DNA from: Planctomycetia bacterium
GTDB lineage: Bacteria; Planctomycetota; Planctomycetia; Pirellulales; PNKZ01
Assembly: GCA_021413845.1 (NCBI GenBank)
Contig: JAIOPP010000005.1
Span: forward strand, 1-46,299
DNA length: 46,299 nucleotides
Reading direction: 5' to 3'
Part shown: piece by piece, positions 32,495 to 39,934 of the stretch
Layout: each line of letters begins with the position of its first letter
How positions within the stretch are numbered: the first letter of the stretch is position 1
The notes under the pieces: model-generated
Told to the model about the DNA's origin: nothing
What the model saw: the letters and a program-made list of their open reading frames with translations, nothing else
The model's database searches: none
Program-made: the position numbers and the translations under genes

Positions 32495-34747
32495 TCAAAT
32501 CTTCGGCACGGTAAACGGCCGAACCGGCACGCCGCCGCCGGTACTCGGAGGCGGGTTCGGGTTGTAATACGTCGGCACCAGGTCGACGCCGAAGCCCCGT
32601 TTCAATTCGAAGTCGGCCCGAGTCGCCCAGGGAGTTCCCGCGTATTCGACCATGATCGCTTTGAGCATCGCGGTCGATTCCTCGACGAGCGGCTTCGTGG
32701 TCTTGTCCGCTACGGTCTTGCCCCGTTCGTTCATTTGCCAGCCGCCGTGCGCCTTGCTCGGCGTGGCCGGATCGACGGCCTTCGGGTTCGTTCGAAACAG
32801 CGTGAGGTACGCCCCATACTCGAAGACGCGCGCCTTATAGGCGATGAGTTGCGCGAGGATCAAATCGTAGTGGGCTCGCCACCGGGGCGACTTTTCCCGA
32901 TCGCGAAACTTCCGCGCGTCGCGCAGCGCCTTTTCGGCGATATTCAGATACTCGACGTAGCGTTGGGCCTTGGCGAGTTCCACGTCGACTTCTCTGGCGA
33001 ATGCCGCGCGATCGGCGCTGAAGCCTTGCCGGAGGTTGATGTGCTGCGCGATCTCCGGACGATACGGATTCAAGTCGTTGATGACGCGCCAGATGATGGC
33101 GTGGACCGGCGCATACTCGCGATCCTTCGCATAGGCATCGCGGCTGCGGAGGTCGGGCAAGTAAGGGCGCATCTGCTCGAAGTCGAAGACCGTGGTGTCG
33201 CGACGAAACACGGCCGCTTCCGGCGTAGGAAGCATCATGAACATGCCTCCGGTTTCTCGCGCCATGCGCACTTGCTCGTACGGCCCGAAGCCGCTCGGAT
33301 GGGCATCGGTACGTTTGTTGAAACCTTCGGTTTGCAGCATCTCGACGAACGGCGTTTCCGGGCCTCGTTCGACCGGCACGACGAAGTTGCGCGTGATGGA
33401 TCCGCCGCCGACCGCGGGAATGGTGACGGGCCAGTTCATGTGGGCGTAGGGATAACCGAACACCGCTTCGCGTCCGAGCACGTAGACCGAGGCTTTGGCA
33501 TCCTTACAGACCGCGATCGCCGGTTCGAGCGTGCTGATATTGTCGTTTTGGTTTCCGCTTTCGTCGGTCACGAGCACGACCATCATCTGCCGACCACCGC
33601 CGACATTCGCAAACTGACGGAACCCGGCGACGGCCCTGCCGATCGCGGTGCAGGTGAACTCTTCGCCCGATTCATCGACCGGCACGGCATCGATCGCCTT
33701 GCGAATGTCTTCCATCAGGTTCGTCGGGCGTTGGGTATGGACGGCGAAATCCTTCCCGAAACTGACGACGCCGGTCAAGAGCGAGTCCCCTTTTACGGTC
33801 GAAGACAGTCCGAGCTCGGTGTACACCTTCTCCAGGCGTTCGCGGATATCCTTTTGATCGTCTTTCATCGAGAGAGATTGGTCGAAGACCCACACGACGA
33901 GGACCTTGCTGCGCGCCAAGCGATTGAGAATTTCTTGCGTGAGCAGGTCCATCGCTTCGCCGTATCCTTCGACCGTAGTGAGCGCTTCGCCGAGCGTACC
34001 TTGCGGCACCGCGGAGGCGAAGCTCGCACCGGTCGTCGTGAACACGTTCGCGGCTCCGACATCGACCTTCACCGACGTCATCCGATCGACCACCTTGGTA
34101 TTCAACTTCGGCGGCGCGATGGCGGTCGCGAGGGTCACGCCTTGAATACCACCGCCGGCGGTCGCAGGCGAGGAAGCGGCATTAAGTTGGGTCGCCGGCT
34201 TGAGATCGGTTTGCAGACGCTGAACCACTTCCTCGATCGGCCGCTCGTTCACCGTGGCTTCGATGATCTTGATTTCCGGACGATTGATTCCCGGCGTCAT
34301 CATCAGGCCGAGGAAAATGAGCAGGAGCAAGTGAAACACGGTCGACGATGCCGCGGCCGCGAAGCCGTGCAGCAACGTCCGGCTCACTTGTGCTCCCGGC
34401 GCTTCGCGAGCCGCGTCGTCGGCCGGAGCTTGCTCTTGCGCGGCGGCCTCGGCTTGCGCCGGAGCAGCAGGCTGCTGCGCGGGGGCCAGTTGCGGGGCAG
34501 TTTGTTGCGGTGCGGCTTGTTGCGCGGGTGCTTGACGCGCCGCTACATGCGGCGGCATAGGAGGGAGCGGCGGCGGAAGCGGCGCGGACTCTTCGACGAC
34601 GTCGGCCGTGTACAAAGTCGGCGTGTAGATCTCGTCGCTCGGGGAGGACGGAGTTTGGCCGCCGGCGGCAGGCTGAGCCGTGCCGACGATCTCGGCCTTG
34701 AGCGTCGAACCGCTCCAGGTTTCAAGAGGCATCGAATCGCTACTCAC
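32495..34747 (-). CDS. Membrane-anchored VWA-domain protein with proline/alanine-rich N-terminus
   Basis: The product is 750 residues from GTG 34747, chosen because GAGGGA lies 7 bases upstream; an ATG at 34732 or an upstream start are alternatives. Residues 50-120 are Pro/Ala/Gln-rich (PPPLPPMPP, PAQQAAPQQTAPQ), followed by one membrane helix (about 130-150). The VWA domain carries the MIDAS motif DQSLS (289-293), a later Thr in TGVVSFG, and Asp in VTDESG, so metal-dependent ligand binding is intact. The C-terminal 250 residues are mostly helical and end in a Pro-rich tail. Planctomycetes have many such VWA proteins of unknown role. Confidence 0.85.
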   Translation of the reverse strand: MSSDSMPLETWSGSTLKAEIVGTAQPAAGGQTPSSPSDEIYTPTLYTADVVEESAPLPPPLPPMPPHVAARQAPAQQAAPQQTAPQLAPAQQPAAPAQAEAAAQEQAPADDAAREAPGAQVSRTLLHGFAAAASSTVFHLLLLIFLGLMMTPGINRPEIKIIEATVNERPIEEVVQRLQTDLKPATQLNAASSPATAGGGIQGVTLATAIAPPKLNTKVVDRMTSVKVDVGAANVFTTTGASFASAVPQGTLGEALTTVEGYGEAMDLLTQEILNRLARSKVLVVWVFDQSLSMKDDQKDIRERLEKVYTELGLSSTVKGDSLLTGVVSFGKDFAVHTQRPTNLMEDIRKAIDAVPVDESGEEFTCTAIGRAVAGFRQFANVGGGRQMMVVLVTDESGNQNDNISTLEPAIAVCKDAKASVYVLGREAVFGYPYAHMNWPVTIPAVGGGSITRNFVVPVERGPETPFVEMLQTEGFNKRTDAHPSGFGPYEQVRMARETGGMFMMLPTPEAAVFRRDTTVFDFEQMRPYLPDLRSRDAYAKDREYAPVHAIIWRVINDLNPYRPEIAQHINLRQGFSADRAAFAREVDVELAKAQRYVEYLNIAEKALRDARKFRDREKSPRWRAHYDLILAQLIAYKARVFEYGAYLTLFRTNPKAVDPATPSKAHGGWQMNERGKTVADKTTKPLVEESTAMLKAIMVEYAGTPWATRADFELKRGFGVDLVPTYYNPNPPPSTGGGVPVRPFTVPKI

Positions 34748-34834
34748 GATTAGTCCCTCATCGCAGTGCGAACTTGCAGCGCCGTTCGCGATAGATTTCG
34801 ATCGTTTGGTTCCGGTCAAACGACAGCGAATTAC

Positions 34835-34840
34835 TATAAT
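34835..34840 (+). promoter_or_regulatory. Possible -10 element in an intergenic region
   Basis: A perfect TATAAT lies 22 bases before the small reading frame at 34862, without a convincing -35. It is part of an AT-rich imperfect hairpin (TTACTATAAT...ATTAAGAGTAA, 34831-34856). The minus strand reads TATAGT here, which could instead serve the VWA gene 80 bases away. Confidence 0.3.
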
Positions 34841-34861
34841 CGAAAATTAAGAGTAACACCT

Positions 34862-35077
34862 ATGCCGGCGACAAAAAATGCGTTCCGGACCGGAACGCCG
34901 GCGACAGGTAAACGGCCTCGGACGGGCAACGGTCCGGCCGGGCGAGAGGCCCCGATTCGGGCCGAAAATGCGGTGCCTATGGCCGAAACCTCGCTAACTC
35001 TCGGCCTGCCGGGCATGAAAGCCTACGGAAGCGGCCGAGCGTTTACGCGACCGGCCCGAGAGACCTTCGGCGATTAG
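34862..35077 (+). CDS. Possible small protein of 71 residues, doubtful
   Basis: The frame begins MPATKNAFRTGTPATGK just after a TATAAT box, with AAGAG upstream as a weak ribosome-binding site. The product is basic, Pro/Gly/Arg-rich and unlike any family I know. Third codon positions are only moderately GC-rich, and its TAG overlaps the convergent glycosyltransferase stop by 4 bases. It may be a real small gene or chance; the rest of 34748-35073 holds nothing else I recognise. Confidence 0.2.
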   Translation: MPATKNAFRTGTPATGKRPRTGNGPAGREAPIRAENAVPMAETSLTLGLPGMKAYGSGRAFTRPARETFGD

Positions 35078-36840
35078 CGAAAGTCGATCTCGGCAGCATC
35101 GAGCGGGCTCTTTGCTTTCTTCGCGACGACGACTTTCTCCCGGTTCGGCGCTTGCGCGCCCGCCAGGATCGTCTCGCGAATCAGGCGCGGATGCGCATCC
35201 GGAGTCAGCGGCTCGAAGTTCCAGACGTAGTACGTGTGTCGATCGGAACTATACACGCCGACCGTGACGGGATACTGGGTTTCATCGGTGAAGCGATAGT
35301 GTCGCGTCATCGATTCCTTCCAAACTTCCAACGCTTTCTGAGCCAACGGTACGGTATAACTCCCGAAGGCTACCATCCGGAGCGGAGTGCCGGGCCGAAT
35401 CGCGTCCAAGCGATTCTCCACGGCCGATTCTCCGATCGAGGTGTAATCGAACCGCTTATCGTAGATGGCCCGCAAGCAGTCGAAGGTAAAGGTGTGATTG
35501 TCGCCGGCCAGATCGACTCCGAGATCTTCGATGGCGACGAGCGGACCTCCCGCGTTGGCTTCGCTCCAAAACCATTCGGCAAACGAGCGGTGTAAATAGT
35601 CTTCACGAAATTTGAAGGGGTGGACGATGCTGAACACCCCCTGCCCGACTCCCAATACCGCAAGCGCGACCAGCACGCCGGTCGCGTTGCGCATACGATG
35701 CTTCTCGCTCCGAATCGCAGCGATCGAAACCGCGATCCCTTGCCCGAACAACACACACACGAAGGGAGCCCAGTATTGCTGCAACCGTTCGCCGGCGGCA
35801 TAGGGATAACGATGCAAGACTGCGGCGATGAAGCCCAATGCCATGGTCCCCAGAGCGATGCCGACGAAGAGGCGGCCGACTTTCGTTTCGTCGTTGCGGC
35901 GCCAAAGCGAGACGCCGCCGATCGTGCAGAGCACGGCTTGCACGATCGAGCCTCCGTCTTGTCCGCCGAGCGGATAAGCGAGCGCCTCGCCCGTATGCGT
36001 ACGGACGAGCCACACGAAGAATTGCCAAGGTTGCGTCCACGACGGAGGAAAGCCCTCCGCCCAAAAAAACTGCATACTTTCGCCGACTCCGTTTCCCGTC
36101 GCCGACGAGATTCCGATGAACAGGCCGAACGCCGCGAGCAGCGCCACGTTGTATGCGATAAACGCCGTGACGATCTCGCGGTCGCGACGACGCCACACCT
36201 CCGAAACCAAGGCCAAACTGATTCCGCCGGCGACGAACACCGCAGTGAAGGACAGCGCCTGCGCCACGACGACGCACGGAGCCAGGAACCACAACAGGCG
36301 CGCACGTTGCGAATCGTTCCACCAACTCAAGGCGGGATACAACAGCAACGCGGCCGCGAGCAAATCCGAAGCATAAGGCTTCACTTCGGCGGAGTGGCGA
36401 ATCGGAAAGTGAGACACGGCCAACACGGCGACCGCGAAGACCAAAGCCCATCCCTGCACGACGCGGCCGGCAACGTAGCGAAACAAGACGAGGCCGCCGA
36501 TCCCCGCGACGAGCGAAAAGGCTCGCAACGAGTATTCAGAAACCCCGAAGAGTTGGATCGCGGCCCGTTCGATCCAGAGATACGAGAGAGGTGCGACTTG
36601 CGTGAGCCCGAGCGGCCGCATCAAGTCGAGATAGCCGCGCTGAATGAGATTAGACGTTAATAAAGCTTCGTCTCCCCAGAGCGGAAACGGAACTAAGAAC
36701 TTGAGCAAACGAAGCCCGATGCCGAGCGCGAGAAAGCAAAGCAACAGTCGCCGGAGCGTAACCCAGGAGCGAGGTTCGTCATGAACCGGCAACTCGAAAC
36801 TCGCATTGCGAACCAGGCCTTGGTGGGCGATCGAATTCAT
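35074..36840 (-). CDS. ArnT/PMT-type (GT39-like) membrane glycosyltransferase
   Basis: The 588-residue protein has about 10-11 predicted membrane helices. After the first helix comes PLWGDEALL (residues 53-61), the acidic loop typical of GT-C enzymes (ArnT, PMT, PglK-associated families), and later HSAEVKPYASDLLAAALLL and PYAAGERLQQYWAPF. The C-terminal 170 residues form a soluble domain outside the membrane. It would transfer a sugar from a lipid carrier to lipid or protein; substrate is unknown. The start is uncertain: ATG 36840 (MNSIAHQG) was taken, while the frame extends to a GTG at 36912 without ribosome-binding site. Confidence 0.8.
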   Translation of the reverse strand: MNSIAHQGLVRNASFELPVHDEPRSWVTLRRLLLCFLALGIGLRLLKFLVPFPLWGDEALLTSNLIQRGYLDLMRPLGLTQVAPLSYLWIERAAIQLFGVSEYSLRAFSLVAGIGGLVLFRYVAGRVVQGWALVFAVAVLAVSHFPIRHSAEVKPYASDLLAAALLLYPALSWWNDSQRARLLWFLAPCVVVAQALSFTAVFVAGGISLALVSEVWRRRDREIVTAFIAYNVALLAAFGLFIGISSATGNGVGESMQFFWAEGFPPSWTQPWQFFVWLVRTHTGEALAYPLGGQDGGSIVQAVLCTIGGVSLWRRNDETKVGRLFVGIALGTMALGFIAAVLHRYPYAAGERLQQYWAPFVCVLFGQGIAVSIAAIRSEKHRMRNATGVLVALAVLGVGQGVFSIVHPFKFREDYLHRSFAEWFWSEANAGGPLVAIEDLGVDLAGDNHTFTFDCLRAIYDKRFDYTSIGESAVENRLDAIRPGTPLRMVAFGSYTVPLAQKALEVWKESMTRHYRFTDETQYPVTVGVYSSDRHTYYVWNFEPLTPDAHPRLIRETILAGAQAPNREKVVVAKKAKSPLDAAEIDFR

Positions 36841-36973
36841 GGCGCAGCGGTCCGAAGAATCAAGGAAGTTGCTCGTAGCCGGCGAGCACGCAACCTGGGG
36901 GCATGCCGGCACCTTGAGGGCGGCAGACTATATCGCCGAATCGAGGCCGCAAAAAGATCAATCGCAGTCGATC

Positions 36974-37000
36974 TCGAAGCCTCTCGAAGCGGCTCGAAGC
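36974..37000. repeat. Three TCGAAGC direct repeats at 10-base spacing
   Basis: TCGAAGC occurs at 36974-36980, 36984-36990 and 36994-37000, followed by a degenerate TCAACGG at 37004. The spacing equals one turn of DNA, so a protein could bind one face. The repeats lie about 135 bases before the glycosyltransferase start; the rest of the 36841-37148 spacer shows no gene. Confidence 0.45.
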
Positions 37001-37148
37001 CTTTCAACGGCGAAGCGCGCGATGACAGCACGCCCAGCGGCGCGCCATCGAAGAAGCGGAAGCGCATTGCGAGAACAAACCGATTGCCGGCAGCGCAACG
37101 CATCGTGGCCGCACGTGAATCAGCGAGAGCCGAGTTGCCGGCTACGCG

Positions 37149-37469
37149 TTACTTCTTCTTGGCTTTCGTTTTCTTCGCCGGCTTCTCGTCGGCAGCGGGA
37201 GCCGCGTTGGAAACGGGGCCCAACAGCCGAACTTGGGTCTGCGAAGCGCCCCACCAATCTTGCGGCCTTCCCTTCGGAAACTTTTCCAAAAGATAGGAGA
37301 ACCGACATTGGTTGTGCGGGTCGACGAACGCGCTCCGCGCTACCAGCAGCACATCTTGCGGGTGCGGCAAGAAGCAATTATGCGCCCACTCCGAACGAGC
37401 CGTGAGGAACTCGAATCGGTCGCCGTTCTTCAGCGACTCGATCGTCACGACTTGATTCACCATTCGCAT
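37149..37469 (-). CDS. Small uncharacterised protein with lysine-rich tail
   Basis: The product is 106 residues from ATG 37469 (MRMVNQVVTIESLKNGDRFEF), with AAGGA about 8 bases upstream; the frame extends to 37628 without support. It is a compact domain with WAHNCFLPHPQDVLLVARSAFVDPHNQCRFSYLLEKFPKGRPQDWWG-type aromatic and Cys residues (segments noted are consecutive parts of one region, about residues 30-75). The tail KPAKKTKAKKK could bind nucleic acid. No signal peptide is present. I do not recognise a family, but the composition and codon use look genuine. Confidence 0.6.
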   Translation of the reverse strand: MRMVNQVVTIESLKNGDRFEFLTARSEWAHNCFLPHPQDVLLVARSAFVDPHNQCRFSYLLEKFPKGRPQDWWGASQTQVRLLGPVSNAAPAADEKPAKKTKAKKK

Positions 37470-37915
37470 AGCGCATGTCCTTAATCTGCTAAGACCGTTG
37501 AACTCGAACGGAGTGCTGCCCTCAGCACAGCCGCTGGGAAACGGCGCCGCTTCGTCACTGATGGGGAGCAGGAAGCGGTCCTGGCGCAGTCCCTTTCGCC
37601 GGATCGCTTCCCTCCATCTTACACGCACGGAGCACCTTTTACAGCGCTTGCGATTTCACGAATATCGCTACTGCGGTTCTCGAAGCACATCGAAAGAGTA
37701 TTCAAGAAGCATTGCGCTACAGCGAGCGCCGACCATAAACCAACGAGGAAGCACTGCTCAAACTCTATTTAATTGCCAAGCGCAGACCGGTCTGATATCG
37801 ATAATAGCCGATCGGTGTTCCGCCTTGTTGATCGCCTTTCCCGCCTCCGCGTCTCCGCTCGCTCGTTCCTGCCGTAGAAGTCGCAGCCCTTGGTTTCTTA
37901 TTGAGGGACGTTCCC
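37470..37915. other. Divergent spacer with a 12-bp perfect palindrome
   Basis: This 446-base gap lies between the small minus-strand gene and DUF1501 (+). It holds CAGACCGGTCTG at 37783-37794, a perfect 12-base palindrome about 120 bases before the DUF1501 start, followed closely by GATATC; it is a possible operator. GAGGGA near 37903 is the DUF1501 ribosome-binding site. No gene is seen. Confidence 0.4.
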
Positions 37916-39361
37916 ATGACGATGTTGCGCATGCTCGGTAGTCCGCGCCGTTGTTGCGACGGCGTCACACGGCGCGAAACTTTGGCCGCCGGCGCGCTGA
38001 CGTTCTTAGGCGGTTCCTTCAACCTGCCGAGCTTGCTGGCCGCCGAACGATCCGGCGCGCTGCGCGCTCCGAAAGCCAAAAACGTCATCGTGCTCTATCT
38101 GCTCGGCGGGGCCGCCACGCAGGACATGTACGACCTGAAGCTCAACGCACCGTCGGAAGTGAAAAGCGAGTTTCAACCGATCGCCACCGACGTGCCGGGA
38201 ATTCAAATCTGCGAACACCTGCCGCGCACGGCGAAGTGGATGCATCGCACCGCGCTCATCCGGTCGCTCAACCACAACGGCGGTTGCCACAACTGCCTGC
38301 CGAGCTACACGGGCCACGAAGCGACGATGCCCGACCAAAACCCGCGGGCCAGCGATCCGCCGAGCATGGGTTCCGTTTGCGAATTTCTCGACGGCCGCAC
38401 CGACCCCAACGGAGTGCCGTCGTATGTCTACATGCCGAACTGGCTCGGCTGGGGTCAGAACTTTCGCCGCGCCGGCCCTTACGGCGGCTTCCTCGGCAAG
38501 CGCTACGACGCCTTCACGACCGAATGCGAACCGAAGATCGATGCCGGCGAGAGTCCGCTTCCCGGCAAACCTTCGATGGTGCGGGGCGTGCCGATGTTGC
38601 CCAACAGCGCGCTGCCGACCGAAATCACGATCGATCGCTTCAACCTTCGCAAAGACCTGCTGCGCCAAATCGACGAAGAACACCGACGGCTCGAGAAGTC
38701 GGGTGAGGCCGAGCGCTATAGCCAAATACAAAAACAAGCGTTCGGCGTACTCGGAGCGTCGAAGTTGTCCGACGCGTTTAATCTCGCGAAGGAGCCGCCG
38801 ATGCTCGTCGAGCGCTACGGCAACACGCTCTTCGGCAACAGCGCGCTTGTGGCTCGGCGGTTGATCGAGCGCGGCGCACGGTTCGTAAACGTGACGTTCG
38901 ATCTCTACCACACCACGCCCGGTATGCTCGACTACGATGCCTGGGACACACATCGCAAAAACTTCCCGATTCTGAAAGACAACAAGCTGCCGATCTTCGA
39001 TCAAGTCTATTCCGCGCTCTTAGAAGACCTGGAGTCGCGCGGGCTGCTCGACGAAACGCTGATCCTCGTCACCAGCGAGATGGGCCGCACGCCGAAGATC
39101 AACAACTCCGGCGGGCGCGACCATTGGACCCACTGCTACGGCTCGATGTTCGCCGGCGCGGGCATCAAGGGCGGTACGGTCGTCGGAGCCTCGGACGCAA
39201 CGGCGGCGTTCGTCAAAGACCGGCCCGTCAGCACTACCGAAGTTTGCGCGACGGTCTACGAGTTGCTCGGAATCGGGCCCGAGACGCGCGTGCCGGATCG
39301 CTCCGGCCGGCCGCACTTCGTGACGATGGGTGCGAAACCGATTCACGAGCTCATGGAGTGA
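37916..39361 (+). CDS. DUF1501 protein (second copy), Tat-type leader
   Basis: The product is 481 residues from ATG 37916, preceded by GAGGGA. A TRRETLAAGALTFLGG leader indicates Tat export. DUF1501 hallmarks are present: KNVIVLYLLGGAATQDMYDLK, NHNGGCHNCLPSYTGHEATM, RRLIERGARFVNVTFDLYHTTPGMLDYDAWDTH, LVTSEMGRTPKINNSGGRDHWTHCYGSMFAGAGIKGG (each quoted piecewise from one protein; none is a continuous run of the family's whole signature). Unlike the copy at 23674-25266 it has no adjacent PSCyt1 gene in the window. It is followed by a GNAT gene 17 bases downstream. Confidence 0.92.
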   Translation: MTMLRMLGSPRRCCDGVTRRETLAAGALTFLGGSFNLPSLLAAERSGALRAPKAKNVIVLYLLGGAATQDMYDLKLNAPSEVKSEFQPIATDVPGIQICEHLPRTAKWMHRTALIRSLNHNGGCHNCLPSYTGHEATMPDQNPRASDPPSMGSVCEFLDGRTDPNGVPSYVYMPNWLGWGQNFRRAGPYGGFLGKRYDAFTTECEPKIDAGESPLPGKPSMVRGVPMLPNSALPTEITIDRFNLRKDLLRQIDEEHRRLEKSGEAERYSQIQKQAFGVLGASKLSDAFNLAKEPPMLVERYGNTLFGNSALVARRLIERGARFVNVTFDLYHTTPGMLDYDAWDTHRKNFPILKDNKLPIFDQVYSALLEDLESRGLLDETLILVTSEMGRTPKINNSGGRDHWTHCYGSMFAGAGIKGGTVVGASDATAAFVKDRPVSTTEVCATVYELLGIGPETRVPDRSGRPHFVTMGAKPIHELME

Positions 39362-39378
39362 ACCAGGTTCGAGGTACG

Positions 39379-39891
39379 ATGGAACGCATGCGCGAGAACC
39401 TGCGACCACTCACGATCGACGACTTGGACGCCGTCGAACGCATTCAGCGGGAAGCCTATCCTCACTACCATCTGGAAGCGATCGCGGTCTTCGCCGACAA
39501 ACTGGCACGCTATCCCGCAGGCTGCTGGGCCTACGAGACCGAGGGAAGCGTCAGCGGTTATCTATTCTCGCATCCCGCCTTACTCTCGAACCCACCGAAG
39601 CTCGATCGCCTCTTGGAGCCCCAGGTCGAGATACCGGATTGCTACTTCATTCACGACAAAGCGGTGCGGCCGAGCCATCAGGGCCAAGGTGCGGGACGCA
39701 AGCTCATCACGACCGCGTTCGCACATGCGGCATCGCTCGGCCACGCGACTCTTGCGTTGGTAGCCGTTCAAAACTCTCGCCCCTACTGGGAGCGCTACGG
39801 CTTCAGCGCCGTCTCCGACCTCGAACCGGCCGTAAGCGCAGTCCGAGAATCCTACGGCCCGGCGGCTCACTACTTGGTTCGCCGAAGCTAA
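39379..39891 (+). CDS. GNAT-family N-acetyltransferase
   Basis: The 170-residue protein has the GNAT pattern: LRPLTIDDLDAVERIQREAY at the N-terminus, the acetyl-CoA pyrophosphate loop VRPSHQGQGAGRKLI (residues 97-111), and the C-terminal NSRPYWERYGFSA helix-strand. The acceptor is unknown. The start at ATG 39379 follows GAGGT and matches the family N-terminus; the frame is open further upstream inside the DUF1501 gene. It follows DUF1501 by 17 bases and so is probably co-transcribed. Its TAA stop forms the base of a hairpin shared with the next gene. Confidence 0.9.
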   Translation: MERMRENLRPLTIDDLDAVERIQREAYPHYHLEAIAVFADKLARYPAGCWAYETEGSVSGYLFSHPALLSNPPKLDRLLEPQVEIPDCYFIHDKAVRPSHQGQGAGRKLITTAFAHAASLGHATLALVAVQNSRPYWERYGFSAVSDLEPAVSAVRESYGPAAHYLVRRS

Positions 39892-39934
39892 ATAGAATCT
39901 GGCCCGTAGATTTGCTGCGGGCGAGTTCTATTTA
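39889..39934. terminator. Bidirectional terminator built on two stop codons
   Basis: TAAATAGAA (39889-39897) pairs with TTCTATTTA (39926-39934), and GCCCG (39902-39906) pairs with CGGGC (39918-39922), with an 11-base loop. The left arm begins with the GNAT stop TAA and the right arm ends with the histidine kinase stop (TAA on the minus strand). The GC stem flanked by A/T-rich arms suits rho-independent termination in both directions. Confidence 0.65.

Noticed and set aside
32462-34753. A 763-residue open frame on the + strand
   Set aside because: It is antisense to the VWA gene, which has a MIDAS motif and membrane helix; the frame is Arg/Asp/His-rich as expected of high-GC shadows.
36974-37010. 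CRISPR-like repeats
   Set aside because: The repeats are only 7 bases with 3-base gaps, far too short for a CRISPR array.
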